A stretch of 64,000 nt of DNA from contig DASZZM010000031.1 in the NCBI GenBank assembly GCA_035544895.1, positions 1-64,000 on the forward strand, read 5' to 3'. This document shows, in pieces, positions 34,266 to 42,900 of this stretch. The notes under the pieces were generated by a model. The model saw nothing but the letters and a program-made list of their open reading frames with translations, ran no database searches and was not told the origin of the DNA. A program made the translations under genes and the position numbers. The first letter of the stretch is position 1. Each line of letters opens with the position of its first letter. This stretch comes from JASLEW01 sp035544895 (GTDB lineage: Bacteria > Acidobacteriota > Thermoanaerobaculia > Multivoradales > UBA5704).

Positions 34266-36218
34266 ATGAGCGTCGAACCAGCGGCGGCGGCCGAGCGGGG
34301 GCGGGATGCCGATCCTGCCGAGGCGTATGGGGCGCGGCGTGAGGCGAGCGCGCGCGAGGAGGGGCGGCAGGGGCGGATCTCGGTGCGGTTTTCGGTGGGG
34401 CGCGGCGCGGCTTTTCTGGTGTTCGTGGCCTGCCTGTTCCTGATCCTGGTGAATGCGGCGGACCCGGGCAGGTTGGCGCCGGCGGGCGCGGGGGTGGCGC
34501 TGGCCGCGTTCGTGGTTCTCGTCGTGCTGCACGACAGGCAGATCGCGGTCGAGCGCCGTTTCGGCGAGCTGAAGGCGATCAACCAGGAGGCGCTGGACCG
34601 GCTCGAGCGCGCCTGGGACCGGCTGCCACTGCCGAGTCCGCCGGCCACGATGGTAGGCAAGCTGCCTCCGCTGGCACGCGACCTCGATCTCTTCGGCCGC
34701 GCATCTCTGTTCCATCTCCTGGGTACGGTTCACACCCCTGGCGGCAAGGGGGTCCTTAGCGACTGGCTGCTGGCGCCGGGAGCGCCGACCGCGCTCTTCG
34801 CTCCGACTCCCGCGTCGTCCGCGGCTCGGCCGCCGGCTCATCCCCATGAACCTGCCGGCGAGATCGCAGCGCGCCAGGAGGCGGTTGGCGAGCTCGCGCC
34901 GGAGGTTGACTTTCTGCAGCGGTTGGAGCTCGTGGTGCGGCCGCTGGAGAAGAACCCGGCGGACTGCGAGGCCTTCTTGCGCTGGGCGGAGGACCGGCCC
35001 TGGCTGCTCGCCAGGCCGTGGTTGGTGTGGTTGACGCGCGTTCTGCCGGTGGTCACCCTCGGCCTGGTGGCGGCGGCGATCTTCACGCCGCTGCCGGCCG
35101 GCTATGCGCTTGCAGCACTGATGGCCAACTTCGCGCTGAGCAATCGATTCGGCGCCGGGCTGCAGGAGAAATTCGACCGCCTCTCGGCGCGTCAGAGGGA
35201 GTTCATGCGCTATGCGGAGGCGATGCGGCAGATCGGCGGGCGGACGTTCGCCAGCCGGCGCCTGCAAGAGATCGCCGCTCGTCTCTCGTCACAGGGGCAG
35301 CCGGCAGACCGCTGGATGGATCTCCTCGACCGCCGGGTTGTGCTCGCGGATGCCCGCCGCTCGGGTCCCCTCAACCTGGTGCTCCAGAGCCTCTTTCTGT
35401 GGAATTTCCACACCCTCTTCCTGCTCGAGCTGTGGCAGCGCGACGCTGGGAGGCATGCACGCGGCTGGCTAGCGGCCCTCGGCGAGTTCGAGGCGCTCTG
35501 CGCGCTGGCCGGCCTGCGCTTCGACAACCCCGGCTGGTGCTTTCCGGCGGTGGCGGAGGGCGAGCCGGAGCTGGCCGCCCGCCTGCTCGGCCATCCGCTG
35601 CTCCCCGCGGCGCGGCGGGTCGGCAACGACGTCGTGGTCGGCCCGGCCGGGACCTTCCTGCTGGTGACCGGCTCCAACATGTCGGGCAAGAGCACCCTGC
35701 TGCGCGCCTTGGGCATCAACGTGGTGCTGGCGCAGGCCGGAGGCCCGGTCTGCGCCGAATCCCTGCGCCTGCCGCCCTTCGTGCTCGCCACCAGCATCCT
35801 GGTCCAGGACTCGCTCGCCGAGGGCATCTCCTTCTTCATGGCCGAGCTCCTGCGCGTCCGCAAGGTCGTGGAAGCCGCCGACCGCTGCCGCGCCGCAGGC
35901 CGCCCGCTCCTCTACCTGCTCGACGAGGTCCTGCGCGGCACCAACAGCCAGGAGCGCCGGATCGCCATCGACCGCGTCCTCCGCCACCTCCTCGCCGCCG
36001 GCGCCCTCGGCGCCATCTCCACCCATGACCTCGCCCTCGCCGACCTCCCCGGCCTCCACTCCGCCTGCCGCCCCGTCCACTTCCGCGAGACCCTCCACCC
36101 CGCCGCCACCCCGGGCACCCCCCTCATGACCTTCGACCACAAGCTCCGCCCCGGCCTCGCCACCACCGCCAACGCCCTCCACCTCCTCCGCCTTGTCGGC
36201 CTGGACCTCGAGGAGTAA
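34266..36218 (+). CDS. Membrane-anchored MutS-like ATPase
   Basis: This 650-aa protein lacks the mismatch-recognition domain of MutS. The N-terminal part has two membrane helices (AAFLVFVACLFLILVNA and ALAAFVVLVVLHD), another hydrophobic pair lies near residues 255-290, then a core/lever region and a MutS-type ATPase with Walker A TGSNMSGKST (about 465-474), QDSLAEGISFFMAELLR and Walker B LLYLLDEVLRGTNSQER, STHDLALADL. This is the architecture of the membrane MutS-related subfamily, of unknown function. It is unlikely to act in ordinary mismatch repair. Confidence 0.85.
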   Translation: MSVEPAAAAERGRDADPAEAYGARREASAREEGRQGRISVRFSVGRGAAFLVFVACLFLILVNAADPGRLAPAGAGVALAAFVVLVVLHDRQIAVERRFGELKAINQEALDRLERAWDRLPLPSPPATMVGKLPPLARDLDLFGRASLFHLLGTVHTPGGKGVLSDWLLAPGAPTALFAPTPASSAARPPAHPHEPAGEIAARQEAVGELAPEVDFLQRLELVVRPLEKNPADCEAFLRWAEDRPWLLARPWLVWLTRVLPVVTLGLVAAAIFTPLPAGYALAALMANFALSNRFGAGLQEKFDRLSARQREFMRYAEAMRQIGGRTFASRRLQEIAARLSSQGQPADRWMDLLDRRVVLADARRSGPLNLVLQSLFLWNFHTLFLLELWQRDAGRHARGWLAALGEFEALCALAGLRFDNPGWCFPAVAEGEPELAARLLGHPLLPAARRVGNDVVVGPAGTFLLVTGSNMSGKSTLLRALGINVVLAQAGGPVCAESLRLPPFVLATSILVQDSLAEGISFFMAELLRVRKVVEAADRCRAAGRPLLYLLDEVLRGTNSQERRIAIDRVLRHLLAAGALGAISTHDLALADLPGLHSACRPVHFRETLHPAATPGTPLMTFDHKLRPGLATTANALHLLRLVGLDLEE

Positions 36219-36292
36219 CGGGGGCCAGTGTGAGTGCCTGGAGCTAAGATCGGAAGGAGGCAGGAGCGGCGGCGGCCACCGCTGAATGCCTG

Positions 36293-36338
36293 TTTCGTAA
36301 TCAGCAGGTCATCGGTTCAATCCCGATCGTCGGCTCCA
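36293..36338 (+). other. 3' half of a tRNA-Thr (CGT), probable attachment-site remnant
   Basis: TTTCGTAATCAGCAGGTC is followed by a perfect T-arm (ATCGG-TTCAATC-CCGAT), the acceptor 3' strand CGTCGGC, discriminator T and CCA. The anticodon loop TTCGTAA reads CGT (Thr). No D-arm or acceptor 5' strand exists upstream. A 46-base tRNA 3' end of this kind is what tyrosine integrases duplicate or leave behind when an element inserts. The 348 bases from here to 36686 contain no gene I can support and are more A+T-rich than their flanks. Confidence 0.75.
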
Positions 36339-36686
36339 GTGCAACTACCTGAGATTACAGCGACTTGCTGGTGAAATCAAGCAGGCCTCAGGGGCCTCAA
36401 TTCCCTGGTTTAGGTCACATATATGTCACACGCAGGGTGGTGTTGGCTGAGCTTCTAAACACGCGGCGCTCTGGCTACGAAGAGGGCCACATTCTGCGAA
36501 GGGGGCCAAGAAACATATATGGCCTCCTTCGCCTTCCCAGGGGCTCGCCCGGTGGTTGGTCTGCCGCCTCAGTGCCGCGGTTCCTGCCATTGCAATATGC
36601 GTAAGTTGCGATTGTACTTGCGCTAACGATCAACTAACATCAAGGGATCTTCGAGCGGGCACACATACCCGTCGGGAAAGGTTCGA

Positions 36687-39600
36687 ATGCCTGGTCAGCG
36701 ATTCCTGGTCAAGCTCGCGCCCGAGGCACAGACGGCCCCGGGGCTGGCCGCGGCGGGTGCAAATTTGCGGCTCCTTTACGAGGCGGCGCCGGCCGCTCCG
36801 GGCGCGCCCTTTGGCCTCGCCGCCGCACCGGCCTGGTATCTCGCGGACCTGCCGGAAGGCGGGCCGACGGCCTGGGACGGCGCGCATGCGCAGGTCGCTG
36901 CCCAGCTGGGGGTCGACGAGTCCGCGGTGCTCTACGCCGAGCCAGATCTCGCGCAGACCTATTATTTCAGCGACAACGAGATCGGCGACCAGCCTTTCGC
37001 CCTGGGAGATGACTGCGCGCAGAAGCAGCAGGACCCGACAGGGGGCAAGGCAATTGGGCAGGGTTTCGCCTGGCACCTGGGCGACGCTTTCTCGCAGCTC
37101 GCCGCGGCGCGCACGGCCGTCGCCTTTACCGACCCGCGCACACGCATCGCTCACCTCGACACCGGCTACGACAGAACGCACGCGGGGCGCCCCGAGCGCA
37201 TCCTGACCGACCTGGAGCGCAATTTCGTCGACGCCGACGGCCAGCCCAACAGTGCCCAGGATCCGAACCGCAAGGAGCTTTTCGACAACCGGGGCCACGG
37301 CACCGGCACCCTGGGCATCCTGGCCGGAGGCAAGGTAGCGGCCAGCAACGACTACCTGGGCGGCGCGCCCCAGGCGGACATCCTGCCGCTGCGCATCGCC
37401 AACAGGGTGGAGCTGTTCTTCACCAGCGCCGTAGCCGCCGCGCTCCAGTATGCGATCCAGCAGCGCTGCGACGTGGTGTCGCTCAGCATGGGCGGGCTGC
37501 CCTCGAAGGCCTGGAACGAGGCGGTCAACGCCGCCTACGAGGCGGGGATCTGCATCGTGGCGGCTTCGGGCGACTGCATCAAGGGCCTGCCGACCCATCA
37601 CGTGGTCTATCCCGCCCGCTACCACCGCACGATCGCAGCCTGCGGCGTGATGGCTGACGGCAGGGAGTACTACGGCATCACCCAGGGAATCGAAGGCAGC
37701 TGGGGCCCGGACAGCGCGATGACAGACGCCCTTTCCTCCTATACCCCCAACATCCCGTGGGCAAAGCTCGGCTGCGCCACGACCATCAACCTCGATGGTG
37801 CGGGTACCTCCGCCTGCACACCGCAGATCGCCGCCGCGGCGGCCCTCTGGTACGAGAAATACAAGAGCGTCCTGCCGCGCGACTGGCGGCGGCTGGAGGC
37901 AGTGCGCAACGCGCTCTTCACGTCGGCGTTGCCGCCCGCCCCTGGCAAGGCACAGTTTCTCGGCCGCGGCATCCTGCGCGCCAACAAGGCGCTGGCGATC
38001 GCGCCCATGCTCAACCTCAAGCAGACCCAGGCCGACAACGACTCGTTTGCCTTCCTGCGCGTCATCACCGGCCTGGGACTGGCCGAGGAGCCACCGCGGG
38101 AGGCGATGTTCAACCTCGAGCTAACGCAGCGCTGGCTGCTCAACCCGGCCCTCCAGGCGGCGGTCCCCGACCCGGATGCGGGCCAGGTCACCAGTGCCGG
38201 CCTGCGCCAGTTCATGGAAGCCGCCATCGACGACAAGGACGCCTCGAACGCGCTCCGCCGGCACCTCGCCGGCCGCTACACGGCAGTCTTCGGCTCCTCG
38301 GTCAAAGGCGCGCCGACGCCGATCGCGCTGGCGCCGCGCCCAGCCTTCCCGGAGCCGGTAGCACCGCCCCGGCCGGCGTGCCGGTTGATCCGCGTCTATG
38401 CCGTCGATCCCAGCTTCTCAACCCGCCTGGAAACGGCCTCGATCAACCAGGCGGTGCTCAGCATCCGGTGGGAGGAGCTACGCCCCGGACCGGTCGGCGA
38501 GTACCTCGAGGTGGTCGACGTCGATGCCGCCGGCAAGACCTATCCGCAGGTCGATCTCGACGCTCCCTATGTGCTGGCCCAAAATGGTTTGGCGCCGGCC
38601 GAGGGCAATCCCGGCTTTCACCAGCAGATGGTGTACGCGGTGGCGATGTGCACGATCGAGCACTTCGAGCGGGCGCTCGGCAGGCCGGTGCTCTGGCGAC
38701 CGCGCCCGCAGCCGGGCAACGAGTTCGACGACAGCGCCTTCGTCCGCCAACTGCAGATCCGGCCGCACGCGCTGCGCCAGGCCAACGCCTATTACAGCCC
38801 GCAGGAGGTCGCGCTGCTGTTCGGCTACTTCGAGGCCGCGGCGGACGATCCGGGCGATCACATGCCGGGCAGCGCGGTCTACGCCTGCCTGTCGCACGAC
38901 GTCATCGCCCATGAAACCACGCACGCCGTCCTCGATGGCATGCATCGGCGCTTCAACGAGGCTACCAACCCAGACGTCCTCGCCCTGCACGAGGGCTTCG
39001 CCGACATCGTGGCCCTCATGCAGCACTTCACCCTCCCAGAGGTGCTTGAAAGCCAAGTCCGTCGCACGCGGGGCGACCTCGAAGGCGAGTCGATGCTGGG
39101 CAGCCTGGCGATCCAGTTCGGGCGGGCGAGCGGCGGTCGCGGGGCGCTGCGCGACGCCATCGGCAGGCTCGACGCCTCGGGCACCTGGCAGCGGGTCAAG
39201 CCAGACCCAGCGGACTATACCCGGGTAACCAGCCCGCACGCGCGCGGGGCGATCCTGGTAGCGGCGGTGTTCGACGCCTTTCTCGCCATCTACAAGAGCC
39301 GGACCGCGGACCTCGTGCGCATCTCGACCGGCGGCACCGGTGTGCTGCCCGCGGGCGCCGTGCACCCCGACCTCGTGCGGCGACTCGCTGCGGAGGCGGG
39401 CAAGAGCGCGCGTCACGTGCTGAACCTGTGCATCCGGGCGCTCGACTACGTGCCGCCGGTCGACGTCACCTTCGGCGAGTTCTTGCGCGGCATCATCACC
39501 GCCGACTTCGACCTTATGCCGGAGGACCGCTACGGCTACCGGGTGGCTTTCGTCGAGGCGTTCCGCCGGCGCGGCATCTACCCGCCGGGGCTCAACACCC

Positions 39601-40169
39601 TGTCGGTCGACACGCTGCGCTGGCAGGGGATCGATCTCGTCAAGCCGCCAGGCAACTACCGGCGCATCATCGGACTGCTCAAGCGCTACGCCGATGAGTG
39701 CAACTACCTCGCCAACCGCGAGGCGCTGTTCAGCAAGACCAGGACCCGGCGCACCGCGCTGCACGCGGAGCTCGTGGCGGCGTTCGCGGCGGACCCCTCG
39801 TTCGCGGAGCGGATCGGCCTCGATCCACGGCTACCGTTCGAGGTGCACGAGCTGCGGCGCGCGGCGCGCGTCAGAGCCGACGGGCGGGTGGCGCCGCAGA
39901 TCATAACCGCCCTCACGCAGGTGCGGCAGATCGCTGTCGCGGGAGCGCCGACGACGCAGGCCTTCCGCGGCGGCACGACGCTTGTGGTGGACCTCGCTGA
40001 GCCCGAGATCCAGTATGCAATCTGGAAGCGCGTCGACAGCCAGGATCGCGAGCAGCAGACGGCGGCCTTCATCGCGGACGCGCTGCGCGATCCGCTGCGC
40101 GCGCTCTTGCTCGCGGCGGATCGCGACGAGCCCTTCGCGCTGCTGCACGGACTGGCGGACATCGAGTGA
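36687..40169 (+). CDS. Dual protease: subtilisin (S8) domain joined to an HExxH gluzincin-like domain
   Basis: This 1160-aa protein has no signal peptide. Residues 1-130 resemble a prodomain. Residues about 145-440 are a subtilase with the catalytic triad in place: Asp158 (IAHLDTGYD), His204 (NRGHGTGTLGIL), Ser375 (GAGTSACTPQ). After a linker, residues about 560-900 contain a zinc-protease site HETTH (His742, Glu743, His746) with a likely third ligand Glu769 in LHEGFADI, similar to the M4 arrangement. The last 250 residues are helical with no recognised domain. Both active sites look complete. It follows the tRNA remnant and faces a three-gene cassette. The biological role is unknown. Confidence 0.85.
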   Translation: MPGQRFLVKLAPEAQTAPGLAAAGANLRLLYEAAPAAPGAPFGLAAAPAWYLADLPEGGPTAWDGAHAQVAAQLGVDESAVLYAEPDLAQTYYFSDNEIGDQPFALGDDCAQKQQDPTGGKAIGQGFAWHLGDAFSQLAAARTAVAFTDPRTRIAHLDTGYDRTHAGRPERILTDLERNFVDADGQPNSAQDPNRKELFDNRGHGTGTLGILAGGKVAASNDYLGGAPQADILPLRIANRVELFFTSAVAAALQYAIQQRCDVVSLSMGGLPSKAWNEAVNAAYEAGICIVAASGDCIKGLPTHHVVYPARYHRTIAACGVMADGREYYGITQGIEGSWGPDSAMTDALSSYTPNIPWAKLGCATTINLDGAGTSACTPQIAAAAALWYEKYKSVLPRDWRRLEAVRNALFTSALPPAPGKAQFLGRGILRANKALAIAPMLNLKQTQADNDSFAFLRVITGLGLAEEPPREAMFNLELTQRWLLNPALQAAVPDPDAGQVTSAGLRQFMEAAIDDKDASNALRRHLAGRYTAVFGSSVKGAPTPIALAPRPAFPEPVAPPRPACRLIRVYAVDPSFSTRLETASINQAVLSIRWEELRPGPVGEYLEVVDVDAAGKTYPQVDLDAPYVLAQNGLAPAEGNPGFHQQMVYAVAMCTIEHFERALGRPVLWRPRPQPGNEFDDSAFVRQLQIRPHALRQANAYYSPQEVALLFGYFEAAADDPGDHMPGSAVYACLSHDVIAHETTHAVLDGMHRRFNEATNPDVLALHEGFADIVALMQHFTLPEVLESQVRRTRGDLEGESMLGSLAIQFGRASGGRGALRDAIGRLDASGTWQRVKPDPADYTRVTSPHARGAILVAAVFDAFLAIYKSRTADLVRISTGGTGVLPAGAVHPDLVRRLAAEAGKSARHVLNLCIRALDYVPPVDVTFGEFLRGIITADFDLMPEDRYGYRVAFVEAFRRRGIYPPGLNTLSVDTLRWQGIDLVKPPGNYRRIIGLLKRYADECNYLANREALFSKTRTRRTALHAELVAAFAADPSFAERIGLDPRLPFEVHELRRAARVRADGRVAPQIITALTQVRQIAVAGAPTTQAFRGGTTLVVDLAEPEIQYAIWKRVDSQDREQQTAAFIADALRDPLRALLLAADRDEPFALLHGLADIE

Positions 40170-40423
40170 GACTCTAGGACAGGGTATTTGGCAGCGCTCT
40201 CGTTCTGGTATCACACCCCCCGGTCGGTCGATGCCCGAGATGCGGCCCCGCGCGGCGTTGGTTGGCGGCTCCGGTCTGTTTGCATGCGATGCTCCGAATC
40301 GCTCATTGCCTTTACAATGATGGTGGAGCCGAGAGACTTGTACTGGCCTCTCAAAAGTCACCGCCGCGGCGGCCGCGGTCTCTGCACGGCGAGGCGGCAG
40401 GCGCTTCGCGTGGGCCGCGGCCA

Positions 40424-41233
40424 TCAAGCGGCTCCCCGGGCGCGCCGTTTGCCGCGGGCGCGCCACATCCAGGGGGACGCCAGGAGAGCGGCCAGCTCGG
40501 CCACCGCGGCTCCGATAGCCCACGGCCGGGCAAAGGCGAGCAGCAGGCGGACGGCGCGCCATTGCGCGGCGACGGCGCGGCTCGGCTCGCCACGGTCGCG
40601 GCGGAAGAGGGAGAGGAGGCGGCAGAAGGCGGCCTCCTCCAGCGGGTCCGGGTCGGAGGCGAGATGGCGCGCCGCGCACGCGAAGGCGCGCTCGGCGGCG
40701 AGCAGGTTGCCGGCGCGGCGGCGGGCGTCGGCGAGGGCGGCCCAGGCGGCGGCGGTGAGGTGCTCGACCTGGGTGGCGCCGACTTCGGCCGGATCGAGGA
40801 GACTGGCGATGCGGAGAGCGAGGATGGCAGGCTCGGGCGCGGCGCCGGCGGCCGCCAGGCTTTCGGCGACGAGGAGCTCGGCGAGGGCAACGGAGCGGAA
40901 ACGGGGGACGGCGGCCATGCTCTCGCGCTCGGATGGCGGCAGGGCGCGGAGCTCGGCGAGCAGGGCGGGAGCCCGCAGCCGGTCCCGCTCGATACGAAGG
41001 CGGCGGGCCAGGGCGGCGGTGACTGCGGGGGACGGCCGGCGGCGCGGCGGCAGGAGACGGCGCAGGAACGCCCACGCGGCGCGGGCGGCCCGGGGGGGCT
41101 GGATGCTCAGCCGGCCGGGCGGGGCTGAGGTAGGCGTGGGGCTCTCGTGCCGGCGGCGCTCCGGCGGGCCCGCAGGGGCGGGGGCGGTCAAGGGATCCGG
41201 CGCGGTAGGGATGGGTGTCGGCGACGATCTCAT
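40424..41233 (-). CDS. Helical-repeat (TPR-like) protein, third gene of a coupled cassette
   Basis: The 269-aa product has a Pro-rich N-terminus and then Ala/Leu-rich helical pairs (ALAELLVAESLAAAG, PAILALRIASLLDP, WAALADARRRAGNLLAAERAFACAARHLA, EEAAFCRLLSLFRRDRGEPSRAVAAQWRAVRLLLAF) that look like TPR units. Acidobacterial TPR proteins with the same core usually continue with further repeats; this one ends soon after, so it may be C-terminally shortened. The ATG at 41233 overlaps the stop of the gene before it (ATGA). No function can be assigned. Confidence 0.6.
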   Translation of the reverse strand: MRSSPTPIPTAPDPLTAPAPAGPPERRRHESPTPTSAPPGRLSIQPPRAARAAWAFLRRLLPPRRRPSPAVTAALARRLRIERDRLRAPALLAELRALPPSERESMAAVPRFRSVALAELLVAESLAAAGAAPEPAILALRIASLLDPAEVGATQVEHLTAAAWAALADARRRAGNLLAAERAFACAARHLASDPDPLEEAAFCRLLSLFRRDRGEPSRAVAAQWRAVRLLLAFARPWAIGAAVAELAALLASPWMWRARGKRRARGAA

Positions 41234-41508
41234 CGGTCCTCCGCGGCCTCGGCCGTGCCGGCTGCGGCGGGCCGGTAGGCGGCGGCGTCGGAGAGGTCGG
41301 CGATGGCGGGGCGGATGCAATCGTCCAGGACGCAGGTGGCGGTGCGGCGCATCTCCGAGGCCATGTCCAGAGTGGAATCCTGCTCTGTGCCGTCGGTGGA
41401 GTCGGGCGGCAGGATGGCGATGACGCCGAGCAGACGGAGGCGGAGCTGCTGGAGTGTGCGGCTGGCGTCACGCAGCTCGGCCTGCGCGGCGGTCACGGCG
41501 TCGGTCAT
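41230..41508 (-). CDS. Small helical protein, middle gene of a coupled cassette
   Basis: This 92-aa protein is predicted all-helical and possibly coiled-coil at its start (TAAQAELRDASRTLQQLRLRLLGVIAIL), followed by an acidic loop (PPDSTDGTEQDSTLD) and a second helix with one Cys (RRTATCVLDDCIRPAIADL). It overlaps both neighbours by four bases (ATGA at each junction), which indicates tight translational coupling. The family is not recognised. Confidence 0.6.
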   Translation of the reverse strand: MTDAVTAAQAELRDASRTLQQLRLRLLGVIAILPPDSTDGTEQDSTLDMASEMRRTATCVLDDCIRPAIADLSDAAAYRPAAAGTAEAAEDR

Positions 41509-41996
41509 CGCGGTCGCGAAGCGGGCTCTGGCGGCCGGCCGGCGGTGCGACGGCGCGGCGGGGAGTCGGCCGGGAGGGCGGAGCCGAGGCGAGGGGGACG
41601 GTGGTCGAGGATCGCGTCGGCGCCCGGCAGGTAGGGCACGGTGGCGGAGCCCTGGCCGAGGAGGGCGCGCGCCTCGGCGCAGAGCAGCCAGTCGGCATCG
41701 GGCCGGCCGGCGGCGGCGGCAATGAGCGCGTAGCCGAGCGGGCGCGAGAAGACGTCCGGAAGGTAGCGGCCTGCGGTGACCAGGCGGACGGCGCGGCGCA
41801 GCCGCCGGAGGTTGGCCAAGTCCTGGCGGGCGACATACAGACGGGCGAGGGCGAGGGCGGCGAGAGCCGCATCGCCGGGCAGGTCGAACTCGACGAAGGC
41901 CAGGAAGGCGAGCTTGAGGTGGCTCGCGGCGCGCGCGGGGTCGCCGCGGCGTGCGGCGTTTGGCGTACGTACACCTCGTACATCACCTCGTCCCAC
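41505..41996 (-). pseudogene. C-terminal part of a TPR-like protein, 5' end lost
   Basis: From about ARRGDPARAASHLKLAFLAF onwards (LPGDAALAALALARLYVARQDLANLRRLRRAVRL, YALIAAAAGRPDADWLLCAEARALLG) the frame reads like the end of a TPR-repeat protein of the same general type as the 40424-41233 gene. Its first dozen codons overlap, in another frame, the coding remnant at 41960-42076, so the native start is gone. It may still be translated from a GTG at 41996 and is coupled to the next gene. Confidence 0.5.
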
Positions 41997-42076
41997 GTAG
42001 CGCTGTCGGGGAGTTGGTCAGCGAGCTTGCACGACCAGCAGCTTTCTCGTGCTGGGGTCTTTCTGAACCGCTTCAT
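41960..42076 (-). pseudogene. Remnant of a small antitoxin-like protein
   Basis: The minus-strand frame contains LADQLPDSATWDEVMYEVYVRQ-type sequence, a pattern common in short antitoxin-like proteins (an LPD.ATWDD.MYE.YVRQ core). It is cut off at the junction with the TPR-like fragment. Immediately upstream another short frame (RPVTLDEAV, RKLLVVQAR) ends out of phase with it. This looks like a scar of recombination between two cassettes. Confidence 0.45.
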
Positions 42077-42260
42077 CGAGCGTCACCGGGCGCGAGGCGT
42101 CGGCTGAAAGAACCACCCGGCTGCCCTCCTGGCGGTCGGCTAGGTCGGCCGGCGGGGGTAGGCCGCGATGGACGCCTTCAAGCAGCGACCAGCTCTAGGG
42201 GTGTCGCAGACGAGCTGCGCCCAAGAAGCTGGTGCACGACCCAGGGTTCGGTGCATAATA

Positions 42261-42277
42261 GTCCAAGAATCTTGGAC
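42261..42277. promoter_or_regulatory. Palindromic operator of the AbiE pair
   Basis: GTCCAAGA-A-TCTTGGAC is a perfect 8-base inverted repeat around one base, 8 bases before the abiEi start codon and directly after a CATAAT -10-like hexamer (42254-42259). AbiEi antitoxins are known to repress their own promoter by binding inverted repeats, and this position would block transcription initiation. Confidence 0.65.
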
Positions 42278-42285
42278 CTCCCGCC

Positions 42286-42900
42286 ATGACCCGAAGTAGC
42301 TCCCAAGCCCTCCGCAATCTCTACGCCGTGGCGACTCTGCAGGGCGGTTACTTCACCGCCAAGCAGGCTGCCGCCATGGGATACAGCAAACAGCACCTCG
42401 ACTATCATCGTCGGTTCGGGAACTTCGAGCGAATCGAGCGCGGCCTGTACCGCCTGCCCACGCTGCCGTTCTCGCCGCATGACGATCTGATCCGCTGGTC
42501 CCTCTGGAGCCGCGGACGTGACGACCGGCCGCAGGCTGTGGTCTCGCACGAAACCGCTCTCGCCTTCTACGAGCTGAGCGACCTCATTCCCAGCAAGATC
42601 CACCTGACCGTCCCTCCGGGCTTCCGCAAGACTCCGCCGCCGGTGTGTGTCGTCCACAAGGCTGTGCTCAGGCCGCAAGAGGAGGAGCTGGGCGAAGGCT
42701 TCCGCGTCACCACCCCGCTGCGCACGCTGCTCGACGTGGCCGCCGCGCCGGTGCCGCAAGAGCAGGTCGAGCGCGCCATCGAGGAGGCTCTGGAGCGCGG
42801 CTTGGTCCGCCGCTCGAAGCTCGTCGAAGCTCTACGCAGCCGTCCATCCACTCGGCCTCAGATCCTGAGCGCGCCGGCTCTCCGACAGGCCGTCAGTTGA
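42286..42900 (+). CDS. abiEi: AbiEi-type antitoxin (transcriptional regulator)
   Basis: The 204-aa protein has an N-terminal winged helix-turn-helix (LYAVATLQGGYFTAKQAAAMGYSKQHLDYHRRFGNFERIERGLYRLP), typical of AbiEi-family antitoxins, then the conserved VSHETALAFYELSDLIPSKIHLTVPPGFRK region and a C-terminal part with TPLRTLLDVAA. In type IV AbiE systems it neutralises the nucleotidyltransferase toxin and represses the operon. Its stop overlaps the start of the toxin gene. Confidence 0.85.
   Translation: MTRSSSQALRNLYAVATLQGGYFTAKQAAAMGYSKQHLDYHRRFGNFERIERGLYRLPTLPFSPHDDLIRWSLWSRGRDDRPQAVVSHETALAFYELSDLIPSKIHLTVPPGFRKTPPPVCVVHKAVLRPQEEELGEGFRVTTPLRTLLDVAAAPVPQEQVERAIEEALERGLVRRSKLVEALRSRPSTRPQILSAPALRQAVS

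Noticed and set aside
36260..36340. Complete tRNA-Thr gene
   Set aside because: The T-arm and acceptor 3' strand are present, but there is no D-arm or acceptor 5' strand and the anticodon stem does not pair. It is a 3' half only.
36365..36604. Integrase or integrase remnant next to the tRNA fragment
   Set aside because: The 79-codon frame has no tyrosine- or serine-recombinase motif and no plausible start site.
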